A DNA stretch of 64,000 nucleotides from CAWATZ01 sp963784995 (GTDB lineage: Bacteria > Planctomycetota > Planctomycetia > Gemmatales > Gemmataceae): NCBI GenBank assembly GCA_963784995.1, contig CAWATZ010000006.1:1302001-1366000 (forward strand). Reading direction: 5' to 3'. The stretch's first letter is position 1; each line of letters begins with the position of its first letter. Below the pieces are notes generated by a model. That model was not told where the DNA came from. It saw nothing but the letters and a program-made list of their open reading frames with translations, and ran no database searches. The translations under genes were made by a program, and so were the position numbers. Positions 19,319 to 27,176 of this stretch are shown here, piece after piece.

Positions 19319-20437
19319 TCACCCAAGCACCTTCTTCAGCAGTGGATTGGCTTCCTTGTCATTCCAAACGTGCCCACCCTCGAAGCGATCCACCAGCAGA
19401 TGGTCCTTTGAATCCAGCGCCCGGTATACCCGGCGAATCCGGGTCAATGCCTCCTCGGCCCACTTGGTGGGCAGCAGCGCATCGCGGGAACCAACTTCCC
19501 ACAAACACCAGCGCGGCGCGATCAGCGAGGCGATTTCCGGCACGTCGCCGAACTCCAGCAGCCGCGGAATGATCTGGGCCCCGCAGCCGTAGGGGCCGCG
19601 GATGCGCTCCTGCATCACGTTCAGGGCCCCGGCAATGACCGCGACCTTGATCCGCGGCTCCACGGCGGCGGTCAGCATGGTCATCCGGCCGCCGTAGGAC
19701 AGGCCGACACAGCCCAGCCGGTTGCTGTCCACCTGCTCGTGCCGGGCCAGCAGTTCCAGGGCCCAGAGGCAATCGCGCAGGTTCTCGGCGATCAGCAGCT
19801 TGCCGAGCATTTGCATCCGGATGAAGGTGTCGCCGCAGAGATCGGTCTTGCCGGAGCCTTCCTTCTTGCCCAGGCGAATGCCAAAGGGGGTCATGCAGGG
19901 GGCGGCCACCACGTAACCCTGGCGGACCAGTTGCCGGCCGTAGTCGTAGTTGTTGTTGCGGATGGCGTTGGCCACTCCCGGCAGGTCGTCGCACCCCGCC
20001 ACGGGCCGATGGCCATGCTCGCCGTGGCCGTGCAGGGCCAGGACGCCCGGCTTCTTGCCGTCTTTCGACTTCGGCAGCAACAGGTAGACCGGCAGCGGCG
20101 GACATCCATCCGCGGTCAGCACCAGCTCCTCGCGGCGATGATCGTCCAGTTCGGTGACGCCCTGCACGACCGTCTTCCAGTTCGCGGGCGGCGCATGGGG
20201 CCCAAGGAGCTTGCGAAGGGTCGCACCGAACTCGGCCTGCCACTTGCGGCACTCCTCGGCCGTGCTGCCCTGGAAGCGCATGGCGAGCGGGGCGTTCTCG
20301 ACGTCGTGCCGCATCCGGTCGAGGATGTTGGGGACCGGGATTTGTTCCTCGGCGGCCAGGCGGCCCATTCCCAGGCCGGCGAGCAAGGCACCGCTGGCAA
20401 GGAACTGACGCCGGGTGCTGAAGGGGTGATTGCTCAT
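19319..20437 (-). CDS. Tat-exported alpha/beta hydrolase (acetyl esterase/dienelactone hydrolase-like)
   Basis: 372 residues. The leader STRRQFLASGALLAGLGMG is a twin-arginine signal. The hydrolase fold shows VLALHGHGEHGH (oxyanion strand), the nucleophile elbow GLSYGGRM near residue 250, a likely acid in VGSRDALLP and the catalytic His in EGGHVWND close to the end. This arrangement fits the family of prolyl-oligopeptidase-like acetyl esterases that act on sugars in the periplasm; the substrate is not defined by sequence. It is the first gene of a likely two-gene unit with the LRR gene downstream. Confidence 0.82.
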   Translation of the reverse strand: MSNHPFSTRRQFLASGALLAGLGMGRLAAEEQIPVPNILDRMRHDVENAPLAMRFQGSTAEECRKWQAEFGATLRKLLGPHAPPANWKTVVQGVTELDDHRREELVLTADGCPPLPVYLLLPKSKDGKKPGVLALHGHGEHGHRPVAGCDDLPGVANAIRNNNYDYGRQLVRQGYVVAAPCMTPFGIRLGKKEGSGKTDLCGDTFIRMQMLGKLLIAENLRDCLWALELLARHEQVDSNRLGCVGLSYGGRMTMLTAAVEPRIKVAVIAGALNVMQERIRGPYGCGAQIIPRLLEFGDVPEIASLIAPRWCLWEVGSRDALLPTKWAEEALTRIRRVYRALDSKDHLLVDRFEGGHVWNDKEANPLLKKVLG

Positions 20438-20630
20438 GGTGTTCTTCCGCGGGGCGAGGGTGGGAGGATCAGGGCCATGCTCTCGTTGTAGGGTTTCGCG
20501 TTCGCAAACCCAGGGCCGCCCGTTCTCCTCGCATCAAGAAACAGCAGAAATCAGGAGCCGTGCTGGACCCTCCCGGATATGCTGACCGGCAGCACAAGAC
20601 GCCCCGCGCCCAAACCAGGGACCGAAGACC

Positions 20631-22103
20631 ATGCGGACGTTCGTTTTCACTGACGCGAAGTCGAACAAGTTCTGGAACATCGACTTGCAAGGAACCCGCT
20701 TCACCGTGTCCTTCGGGAAAGTGGGCAGCAAAGGGCAAACCCAAACCAAGGATTTCCCCGACAACGAGTCCGCCCGCAAGGCCCATGACAAGCTCATCGC
20801 CGAGAAACTCGGCAAGGGCTACGTGGAGACCACGGTTTCGCCGCCGCGGTCCTCCTCGCCCTTGCAGGAATCGCTGGAAGCGGCGCTGCTCGAAAACCCC
20901 GACGACCTGGCGACCCACTCCGCCTACGCCGATTACCTGATGGAACAGGGCGATCCGCGCGGCGAGTTCATTCAGGTGCAATTGTCCCTGGAAGACCCCG
21001 CCCGGCCAGCGCAGGAACGGAAGCAGTTGCAGAAACGCGAAAGCGAGCTGCTGCGACAGCATGGCCGGCAATGGCTGGGGGATCTGGGCCGGTTTCTGGT
21101 CGGCAACTGGAGCGGCCCGGACAAACCCTATCACTATCGGTTTGCCCGCGGCTGGCTTGATGAGGTGCGTGTCCTGCCGTTCCCGGATGTTCTCATTGCG
21201 GCCCTGGCTCAGTCGCCCGAAGCCCGCCTCCTGCGCCGGCTAGAGGTGGTGTACGACATGCGCTACCATCCCTTCGACTTTCATCAATTTGTGGAGGGGC
21301 TGAACGAGGTTTTGGCGGAGGAGGAGCAAATGGAAACCCATACTTTGGACCTTTCCAGCGCAGCAACGATCCTGCCGCCCCTCCTCGCATCACCGTACCT
21401 GAGCAACCTCCGCGTCTTCAAACTAGGCTTCAGTGACAGCACTGACCTTATTGGACACAGCACGATGGTTGAACCATTCGAGGGGTTCAATGCTCAGCAA
21501 GTGATGGAATTGCTTCAGAAGTGGCCTCGCCTGGAGGAGCTGTACCTGAACGCCCACCTCCCCGACATCGACCGCCTCTTCGCACTGCCCGCGCTCGGCA
21601 ACATCCGGGTGTTGCAGTACTACTATGGCGACGACTACCTGGGGCAGTTCAATAACCCGCGCACCCTTTACCCGCTCACTGCTCTGGCAAACAACGCCTC
21701 CCTGCACCAACTGACGACCTTGCGATTGCATCCCGGCCGTGATGTGACGATCGATTTGAACGAGCTGGACGCCATTCTCCGTTCCCCGCACCTACCCAGC
21801 TTGACCCACTTGCAGATCCACATGACGACATTTGGCGACGCGGTGTGCGACCACATCATCCAGTCAGGAATCCTGCGTCGGCTCAAGATCCTGGACATTG
21901 GTTACGGAAATCTGACGGATGAAGGCGCCCGCATCCTGGCCGCCTGTCCCGACCTGAAGCATCTCGACGTGCTTGACGTGTCGCGAAACGCCCTGACGGG
22001 GCAAGGCATCGCCGCTCTCCGGGCAACGGGCATCCAGGTTGTCGCCGACAATCAGCACGAGGTCGATAACACGGAATACCTGTACGAAGTGGACTTTGAA
22101 TAG
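20631..22103 (+). CDS. WGR domain - TIGR02996 - leucine-rich repeat protein
   Basis: 490 residues. Residues 1-75 form a WGR domain (MRTFVFTDAKSNKFWNI, FTVSFGKVGSKGQT, KAHDKLIAEKLGKGY), known from PARPs and from bacterial regulators as a nucleic-acid or protein contact module. Residues about 82-125 are a TIGR02996 module (LLENPDDLATHSAYADYL, EQGDPRGEFIQVQ). The rest contains divergent LRRs (LRVFKLGF, LEELYLNAHLPDI, LKILDIGYGNLTDEGARI). No signal peptide, so cytoplasmic. The combination is a planctomycete speciality with no established function. The start at 20631 coincides with the WGR start. Confidence 0.82.
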   Translation: MRTFVFTDAKSNKFWNIDLQGTRFTVSFGKVGSKGQTQTKDFPDNESARKAHDKLIAEKLGKGYVETTVSPPRSSSPLQESLEAALLENPDDLATHSAYADYLMEQGDPRGEFIQVQLSLEDPARPAQERKQLQKRESELLRQHGRQWLGDLGRFLVGNWSGPDKPYHYRFARGWLDEVRVLPFPDVLIAALAQSPEARLLRRLEVVYDMRYHPFDFHQFVEGLNEVLAEEEQMETHTLDLSSAATILPPLLASPYLSNLRVFKLGFSDSTDLIGHSTMVEPFEGFNAQQVMELLQKWPRLEELYLNAHLPDIDRLFALPALGNIRVLQYYYGDDYLGQFNNPRTLYPLTALANNASLHQLTTLRLHPGRDVTIDLNELDAILRSPHLPSLTHLQIHMTTFGDAVCDHIIQSGILRRLKILDIGYGNLTDEGARILAACPDLKHLDVLDVSRNALTGQGIAALRATGIQVVADNQHEVDNTEYLYEVDFE

Positions 22104-22148
22104 CGAACCGGGCGAAATCTCCGCTGAGCCTGAAGGAAAGCACTTGCG

Positions 22149-23372
22149 ATGAATACCTTTGTCAGCCACCTGGAAAGCGCCATCGACGGCACGATCCTGC
22201 CCGCGGGGCAGATCCACACCACGCACCAGGGCCGGCCCATCTGGGTGCGCTATCACCTCGACCGCGTCGGACAGGCCGTGGGTCCGGACACGTTCCGGCA
22301 GCGGCCGCCGAGCCTGTGGCGCTACCGCGAGTTGCTGCCCTTGCCGCTGGACGAGGAGCCGGTCACGCTGGGCGAAGGGATGACCCCGCTGCTGCCCTGC
22401 CCGCGCCTGGGAGCATCGCTCGGTCTGTCGCGGCTGCTGATCAAGGACGAATCGCAGCTGCCGACGGGCAGCTTCAAGAGCCGGGGCATGACCGTCGCGG
22501 TGAGCATGGCCCAGCATCTGGGATCGAAACGGCTGGCGGTGCCGACGGCCGGCAACGCGGGCGGCGCCCTGGCCGCTTATGGGGCCCGGGCCGGGATGGA
22601 GACGTTCGTGTTCATGCCCGAGGACACGCCGATCATCAACCAGCAGGAAGCCTGGCTCTCCGGAGCGCGGGTGTTCCTCGTCAACGGCCTGATCACCGAC
22701 TGCGGCCGGATCGTCCGTGAGGGAACGCCGACGATGGGCTGGTTCGACATGTCCACGCTGCGCGAGCCGTATCGGCTGGAGGGCAAGAAGACGATGGGCC
22801 TGGAACTCGCCGAGCAGACCGACTTTCGGCTGCCCGACGTGATCCTCTACCCGACCGGAGGCGGCACCGGACTGATCGGCATGTGGAAGGCGTTCCAGGA
22901 GCTGCAGCAGCTGGGTTGGCTCAGGACGGAGCGCTTGCCGCGGCTGGTCTGCTGCCAGAGCGACGGCTGCGCTCCCATCGTGACCGCGTTCCAGAAGGGA
23001 GAGCGCTTCGCCGAGCTGTTCCCCAACGCCCACACCTGCGCCAGCGGTCTGCGCGTGCCGGCCGCCGTGGGCGATTTCATGATGATCGACGCCATCCGCG
23101 CCAGCGGCGGCACGGCCCTCAGCGGCAGCGAGGGACACATTGTGGAGTGGATGCGGAAGTGTTGCAGCCTGGAGGGGATCAGCCTCTGTCCCGAGTCGGC
23201 GGTGTGCCTCGACGTGCTGGAGACGCTGGTGCGAACGGGGCAGGTCCGGCCGGACGAGGAGATCGTGGTCTTCAACACGGGGGCGGCCCAGAAGTATCCG
23301 GAGGTGCTGTCGCTGAAGCTGCCCCGGCTGGACAAGGATCGGCCGGTGGATTACTCGAAAATCACGGGATAG
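22149..23372 (+). CDS. thrC: threonine synthase
   Basis: PLP-dependent lyase converting O-phosphohomoserine to threonine. 407 residues. The substrate entry segment LGEGMTPLLPCPRLG, the PLP lysine in ELPTGSFKSRG-like QLPTGSFKSRG near residue 115, the phosphate-binding TAGNAGGALAAY, and the later TGGGTGLIGMWKAF are all present. The long N-terminal region matches the larger threonine synthase type. It starts 45 bases after the WGR gene. Asd, which supplies the same pathway, is in this window at 42328 but apart. Another PLP fold-type II lyase is possible, but the match to threonine synthase is good along the whole length. Confidence 0.85.
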   Translation: MNTFVSHLESAIDGTILPAGQIHTTHQGRPIWVRYHLDRVGQAVGPDTFRQRPPSLWRYRELLPLPLDEEPVTLGEGMTPLLPCPRLGASLGLSRLLIKDESQLPTGSFKSRGMTVAVSMAQHLGSKRLAVPTAGNAGGALAAYGARAGMETFVFMPEDTPIINQQEAWLSGARVFLVNGLITDCGRIVREGTPTMGWFDMSTLREPYRLEGKKTMGLELAEQTDFRLPDVILYPTGGGTGLIGMWKAFQELQQLGWLRTERLPRLVCCQSDGCAPIVTAFQKGERFAELFPNAHTCASGLRVPAAVGDFMMIDAIRASGGTALSGSEGHIVEWMRKCCSLEGISLCPESAVCLDVLETLVRTGQVRPDEEIVVFNTGAAQKYPEVLSLKLPRLDKDRPVDYSKITG

Positions 23373-23433
23373 CTGCGCCCTCTCGGATTGTCTTACATCC
23401 TGGAGACATCCACTTGCCGCCGGAGGGCTATCG

Positions 23434-24702
23434 ATGAGCCGTATGCTGCTGACCCTGCTCGCCCGCTTACGCCAGGCCGCTCCCGCCAGTGCCGACCAGG
23501 TGAGCGATGGCAAGCTGCTGAGCCGCTTTGTCCGCAGCCAGGACGCCGCGGCCTTCGAGCTGCTGTTCTGGCGGCACGGGCCGATGGTCTGGAACGTCTG
23601 CCGGCGGCTGCTGGGCGACTCGGCCGATGCGGAGGACGCCTTCCAAGCGGCGTTCGTGGTGCTGGCCCGGAAGGCCGACACCATTGTCCACGGCGAGGCG
23701 CTGGCCGGCTTCTTGCATCGGGTGGCCTGGCGGGTCGCTCTCAACGCCCGGACGGCCCGGCAGCGGCGCTCGGCCCACGAGCAAGCGGTGCCGCGGCCGG
23801 CCGATCTTCCTGACCGCGACGACCCGGTCGGGCGGACGATGGACGCGGAGATGAAAGAGCTGCTGGACCAGGAGTTGCAGCGGCTGCCGGAGAAGTTCCG
23901 GCTGCCGCTGATCCTGTGCGACCTGGAGGAACAATCGCACGAAGCGGCGGCCCGCGAGCTGTGCTGTCCGCTGGGGACGCTGAACTCCCGGCTGACTCGT
24001 GGGCGAGAGAAGCTGCGGGAGCGGCTGCTCCGCCGCGGGGTGACTCTGACCGGGCTGGCAGCCGTGGCGGTGCCGTCGGCCGTGTCGGCGGCGGCCCTGG
24101 ACGCGGTCCAGCGAGTACCGTCCGACGCCGTGCGGGCGCTGGTCGAGGGCGCCATGCGGGCCCTGGCGGTGCGCGTGGGGACAAAAGCGCTGATCGGGAT
24201 GGTCACGTGTGGCCTGCTCCTCACGGGGTGGGCCTTCGCGGCCTTCGTCGGGAAAGAGGAACCCAGGGCACTCCCACCGGCCAGGCTGGCTGCCGCGGCG
24301 CAGCCTCCGGCCCCCAAAGAGGCGGAGCCGGACAGGACCCCCAAACCCGCCGACGAGATCACGGCACTTCGCAAGGCCCGGGTCGCTCTGGCACAGAAGG
24401 GGTATGAGGCCGCCGTCCCTGCGGTGCGACAGACTCAAAGGGTGGGGAACGTGTTAGTTCAGGTGGGCAAGCCGGAGGAGGTCTACCGGTGGTCGGTTCG
24501 CTGGCTCCAGGCCGAACGGGAGCTGAGCCCGAAGAAGGCGGACCAGGTTGCGGCTCTGGAAGCCCACCTCAAGCGCATGACCGAGCTGGAAAAAATGATC
24601 AAGGCACTGAGCCTGGATCTGTTACCCAAGCAGGTCATGCTCGATGGCGAGTGGTATCGGCTGGAGGCGCAGCTGTGGCTGGCAGAGGCGAAAGCCAGGT
24701 GA
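23434..24702 (+). CDS. ECF sigma factor with membrane-anchored C-terminal extension
   Basis: 422 residues. Region 2 (FELLFWRHGPMVWNVCRRLL, DAEDAFQAAFVVLARK) and region 4 (LQRLPEKFRLPLILCDLEE, LGTLNSRLTRGREKLRERL) occupy the first 190 residues. A hydrophobic helix at about 247-265 (LIGMVTCGLLLTGWAFAAF) should anchor the protein. The remaining 150 residues, outside the membrane if the sigma part is inside, are Pro-rich then helical (KADQVAALEAHLKRMTELEK). Such fused ECF proteins are a planctomycete type in which the extension probably replaces a separate anti-sigma factor. The ribosome site CGGAGGG precedes the ATG. It is 61 bases after thrC. Confidence 0.88.
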   Translation: MSRMLLTLLARLRQAAPASADQVSDGKLLSRFVRSQDAAAFELLFWRHGPMVWNVCRRLLGDSADAEDAFQAAFVVLARKADTIVHGEALAGFLHRVAWRVALNARTARQRRSAHEQAVPRPADLPDRDDPVGRTMDAEMKELLDQELQRLPEKFRLPLILCDLEEQSHEAAARELCCPLGTLNSRLTRGREKLRERLLRRGVTLTGLAAVAVPSAVSAAALDAVQRVPSDAVRALVEGAMRALAVRVGTKALIGMVTCGLLLTGWAFAAFVGKEEPRALPPARLAAAAQPPAPKEAEPDRTPKPADEITALRKARVALAQKGYEAAVPAVRQTQRVGNVLVQVGKPEEVYRWSVRWLQAERELSPKKADQVAALEAHLKRMTELEKMIKALSLDLLPKQVMLDGEWYRLEAQLWLAEAKAR

Positions 24703-24847
24703 AACCGACGTCGAAAGCGCCGCTGGTTCGAGTAAGATAAACATGCGCACCGAAACGTCTTTCGGATCGAGTCATCCGCTCCTCGATTGAGCCGAACAAA
24801 CCGGCCGGCGCCCTTACCATCGCCGGCGGAGAACCGGTTAACCTGGA

Positions 24848-25522
24848 TTGAGTACCGTGGTGAGGCATCGAATTCTAACGACGGTCCTTCGCTGGCTCGC
24901 GGTCGTGTTGATCCTGCGGGTGCTGGCCGCGATTGTGGCGAACTACCCCGATTACTTCCCGCCCAATTTCGATTCGCTCTTCTTGCAGGGCCGCGAGGCG
25001 ACGTTCACCGGCATCTACCGGCCGGCGTTCTACCTGCACATGTTTTCCGGTCCGGTCGTGCTGTTCAACGGGTTGATCCTGCTGAGCGAATCCGTTCGCC
25101 GCCGGCATGGCGGCTTGCACCGCTTGTTGGGCCATGTTCAAGTCGTCGTGTTGCTGCTGTTCATGCTCCCGAGCAGCGTGGTGATGTCCTGGCACGCCTT
25201 CGGCGGTTGGCCGGCGGGGCTGAGCTTTCTCCTGCTGTCGGCGGCGACCGCGAGCTGTGCGATCGCTGGCGTCACGTACGCCCGCCGCCGCCGCTACCAC
25301 CAGCACCGGCGCTGGATGCTCCGCTGCTACGTCTTGATCTGTTCGGCGGTCGTCCTTCGTCTGATCTCGGGGGCCGCGGGGCTGGTCGGAGTGCCGAGTC
25401 CCGAGGGGGCGTACGTGGTCGCGGCCTGGTGCAGCTGGCTGCTCCCACTGGCGGTCTGCGAGATCGTGGAGCGATGGCCAGCGTATCGGCAGCCCCGACC
25501 TGTTTATCCGAAGACAGAATAG
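24848..25522 (+). CDS. DUF2306 membrane protein
   Basis: About 224 residues with a TTG start at 24848 or GTG at 24857; neither has a strong ribosome site. About six hydrophobic helices. The core text FYLHMFSGPVVLFNGLIL, RRRHGGLHRLLGHVQV and SSVVMSWHAFGG, followed by HQHRRWMLRCY, is characteristic of DUF2306 (predicted membrane proteins with conserved His residues, related to haem-binding four-helix membrane folds). Biological role unknown. Confidence 0.75.
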   Translation: MSTVVRHRILTTVLRWLAVVLILRVLAAIVANYPDYFPPNFDSLFLQGREATFTGIYRPAFYLHMFSGPVVLFNGLILLSESVRRRHGGLHRLLGHVQVVVLLLFMLPSSVVMSWHAFGGWPAGLSFLLLSAATASCAIAGVTYARRRRYHQHRRWMLRCYVLICSAVVLRLISGAAGLVGVPSPEGAYVVAAWCSWLLPLAVCEIVERWPAYRQPRPVYPKTE

Positions 25523-25543
25523 GAAGGTGTCTCCCTGGATGTT

Positions 25544-25637
25544 GGCGAGCCCTGGGGCGTCAGCCCCAGGGGTGCCTATGCTGGTACGGTCGCTACCGCC
25601 ACCCCGTACCCCTGGGGCTGACGCCCCAGGGCTCGCC
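25544..25637. repeat. inverted repeat, family B (30-base perfect arms)
   Basis: Left arm GGCGAGCCCTGGGGCGTCAG continuing to GGGGT (25544-25573); right arm its exact complement (25608-25637); loop of 34 bases. Each arm contains its own inner palindrome (CCCTGGGGCgtcaGCCCCAGGG). It lies between the DUF2306 gene and the next gene. A transcript would fold into a very stable hairpin. Confidence 0.9.
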
Positions 25638-25745
25638 CCATTCCAGAGGAACACCCCAGACCGGATCTGCTCTTGCCTTGGCGAGCGGCTCCGGCTATGG
25701 TCCGTCCCCTCGATTTGCCGTACGTGGAACTGGCAGAGGAGCGGT

Positions 25746-26237
25746 ATGAAGGTCCCAGGCGCAATCAGACCGTGGGGACGGATCGCCGGCACGTTGACCC
25801 TCAGCGGTGCGGTGTTCCTGGCCTCCTGTGGAACGCTAATCTATCCCGAGCGGCGCGGGCAGCCGGTCGGTCGGTTGGATGTCGGCGTCATAGCGCTGGA
25901 CGGCATCGGCCTGCTGCTGTTCCTGGTGCCGGGGGTCATTGCCTTCGCCGTCGATTTTGCCACCGGCGCCATCTATCTGCCGCCTGCCGCCTACGCGATG
26001 CACCCTTCCGGAATGGGGACCGACCTGCGCAAGGTTCAAGTCGATCCGGCCGAATTGACACCGGAGCGGATGGCAGCGATTGTGCGCGAACAGACCGGCC
26101 AGACGGTCAGCCTGCAGCCGGGCGAGTACCGTGCGAGGAAGCTCCAGCGGCTCGACCAGTTCACGCCCGAAATCGTCGCGGGACTCCAGGCCGATCCGCA
26201 CCCAACCCGGGTCATCTTCCGTGCGTCCGGCGAGTGA
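25746..26237 (+). CDS. lipoprotein with conserved inner hydrophobic region
   Basis: 163 residues. The signal ends FLASC, a good lipobox with Cys at about residue 25. Then GTLIYPERRGQPVGRLDVGV, ALDGIGLLLFLVPGVIAFAVD and TGAIYLP. This text resembles small lipoproteins of Gram-negative bacteria of unknown function. The C-terminal half is soluble (PAELTPERMAAIVREQTGQ). The ATG at 25746 is preferred because it gives a proper signal; the frame is open further upstream only through the inverted repeat. Confidence 0.7.
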   Translation: MKVPGAIRPWGRIAGTLTLSGAVFLASCGTLIYPERRGQPVGRLDVGVIALDGIGLLLFLVPGVIAFAVDFATGAIYLPPAAYAMHPSGMGTDLRKVQVDPAELTPERMAAIVREQTGQTVSLQPGEYRARKLQRLDQFTPEIVAGLQADPHPTRVIFRASGE

Positions 26238-26249
26238 GCAGGGCTTCGC

Positions 26250-26273
26250 AGCCGGCCGCCGGGACGGCCGGCT
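26250..26273. terminator. GC hairpin between convergent genes
   Basis: AGCCGGCCG, loop CCGGGA, CGGCCGGCT lies 12 bases after the lipoprotein stop and before the convergent gene at 26358. No T run follows, so its role as a terminator is tentative. Confidence 0.4.
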
Positions 26274-26357
26274 TCAAGGCACCGCGGAGGAACGCCAGCG
26301 TCTCGGCCGGGGGAATCCGACAGCCGCCACACGGCTCGCCAGGCACGGGGACGCGGT

Positions 26358-26957
26358 TCAGGTGGTGGCCAACACGTGAGCCAGGATGCCCATGATCCGC
26401 CCCAGCTCGGCGATGAAATACTCCTCCACGTCGAGCGTGACTTTCGTGCCCGACAGCTGGAGGAATTTCCAGGCGCTGCCCGTCGTCACGACGCCATGCA
26501 CGATGCTCACAGCGGCGGCGGACTTTGCGTTAAACTCCCATGCGGCCACCATCGCGGCGATGCACTGCCCCAGCCCCGTGCGCAGGTTGTCGTTCTTGGC
26601 CTCGGCGATGGTCACGACGGGTGCGGTCAGCACGGATTGCAGCGGCGAGCGGGTGAGAATGAAATCACAATAACCGTTGAGTCCACGGGCCGCATCCACG
26701 TCAAATTCCACGCCCGAGAATAACCCGAATCGCCCACCGAGCAGCCGGCGCAGCTCCGCCAACACCGGGGCGATGATGAATTCGGAGCGTGCTTTCTCGG
26801 TGTTGATGGCGAGCCCCAGCGCCACGTCGGTGTGCATCCGCTCAGAGAACGCCGCCGGCAGCTCCAGGGCGGCAACGCCGCTGAAGAGGTCCGCCTCGGC
26901 CAGCTGCAATCCCAGGGCCTGCTGAACCTCCGGGAAAGTGAAGTCTCGAAATGCCAC
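26358..26957 (-). CDS. hypothetical protein with PD-(D/E)XK-like core
   Basis: 199 residues from a GTG at 26957. The centre reads GYCDFILTRSP followed by APVVTIAEAKNDNL and then a helix GLGQCIAAMVAAWEFN. An Asp on one strand, E-x-K on the next (EAK) and a following amphipathic helix with Gln is the layout of PD-(D/E)XK nucleases. The family, common in cyanobacteria and planctomycetes, is usually annotated as hypothetical. No partner methylase or helicase is nearby, so a restriction role is not supported. The assignment rests on motif spacing only. Confidence 0.5.
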   Translation of the reverse strand: MAFRDFTFPEVQQALGLQLAEADLFSGVAALELPAAFSERMHTDVALGLAINTEKARSEFIIAPVLAELRRLLGGRFGLFSGVEFDVDAARGLNGYCDFILTRSPLQSVLTAPVVTIAEAKNDNLRTGLGQCIAAMVAAWEFNAKSAAAVSIVHGVVTTGSAWKFLQLSGTKVTLDVEEYFIAELGRIMGILAHVLATT

Positions 26958-27070
26958 GTCACACCCGCCGACAAGGACCGAACAGGCGATGTCACGTCAC
27001 CCTACCACAACACCCCGGCTTTTGCACCTCCTGTTGCGATCCCGGCCGGGCCGCTGAGCCGGGTTGCGCG

Positions 27071-27169
27071 GGGCTCGTTCAGTCCCCCTGTTGTGGCACG
27101 GTCTCCCGACCGTGCCACAGGGGTGTGGCATGGTCGGGAGACCGTGCCACAACAGGGCTCGTTCAGTCC
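27071..27169. repeat. inverted repeat, family C, with flanking 15-base direct repeats
   Basis: Two hairpins, GTGGCACGGTCtcccGACCGTGCCAC and its near copy, are arranged head to head so the whole 27086-27157 block is itself palindromic. The 15 bases GGGCTCGTTCAGTCC occur at both edges (27071-27085 and 27155-27169), like a target duplication or a repeat unit. It sits just beyond the stop of the 27177-28925 gene. Confidence 0.85.
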
Positions 27170-27176
27170 AGCCGAT

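Noticed and set aside
27071..27169. Possible CRISPR array at the clustered palindromes
   Set aside because: The repeats are inverted, not evenly spaced direct repeats, there are no spacers and no cas genes nearby.
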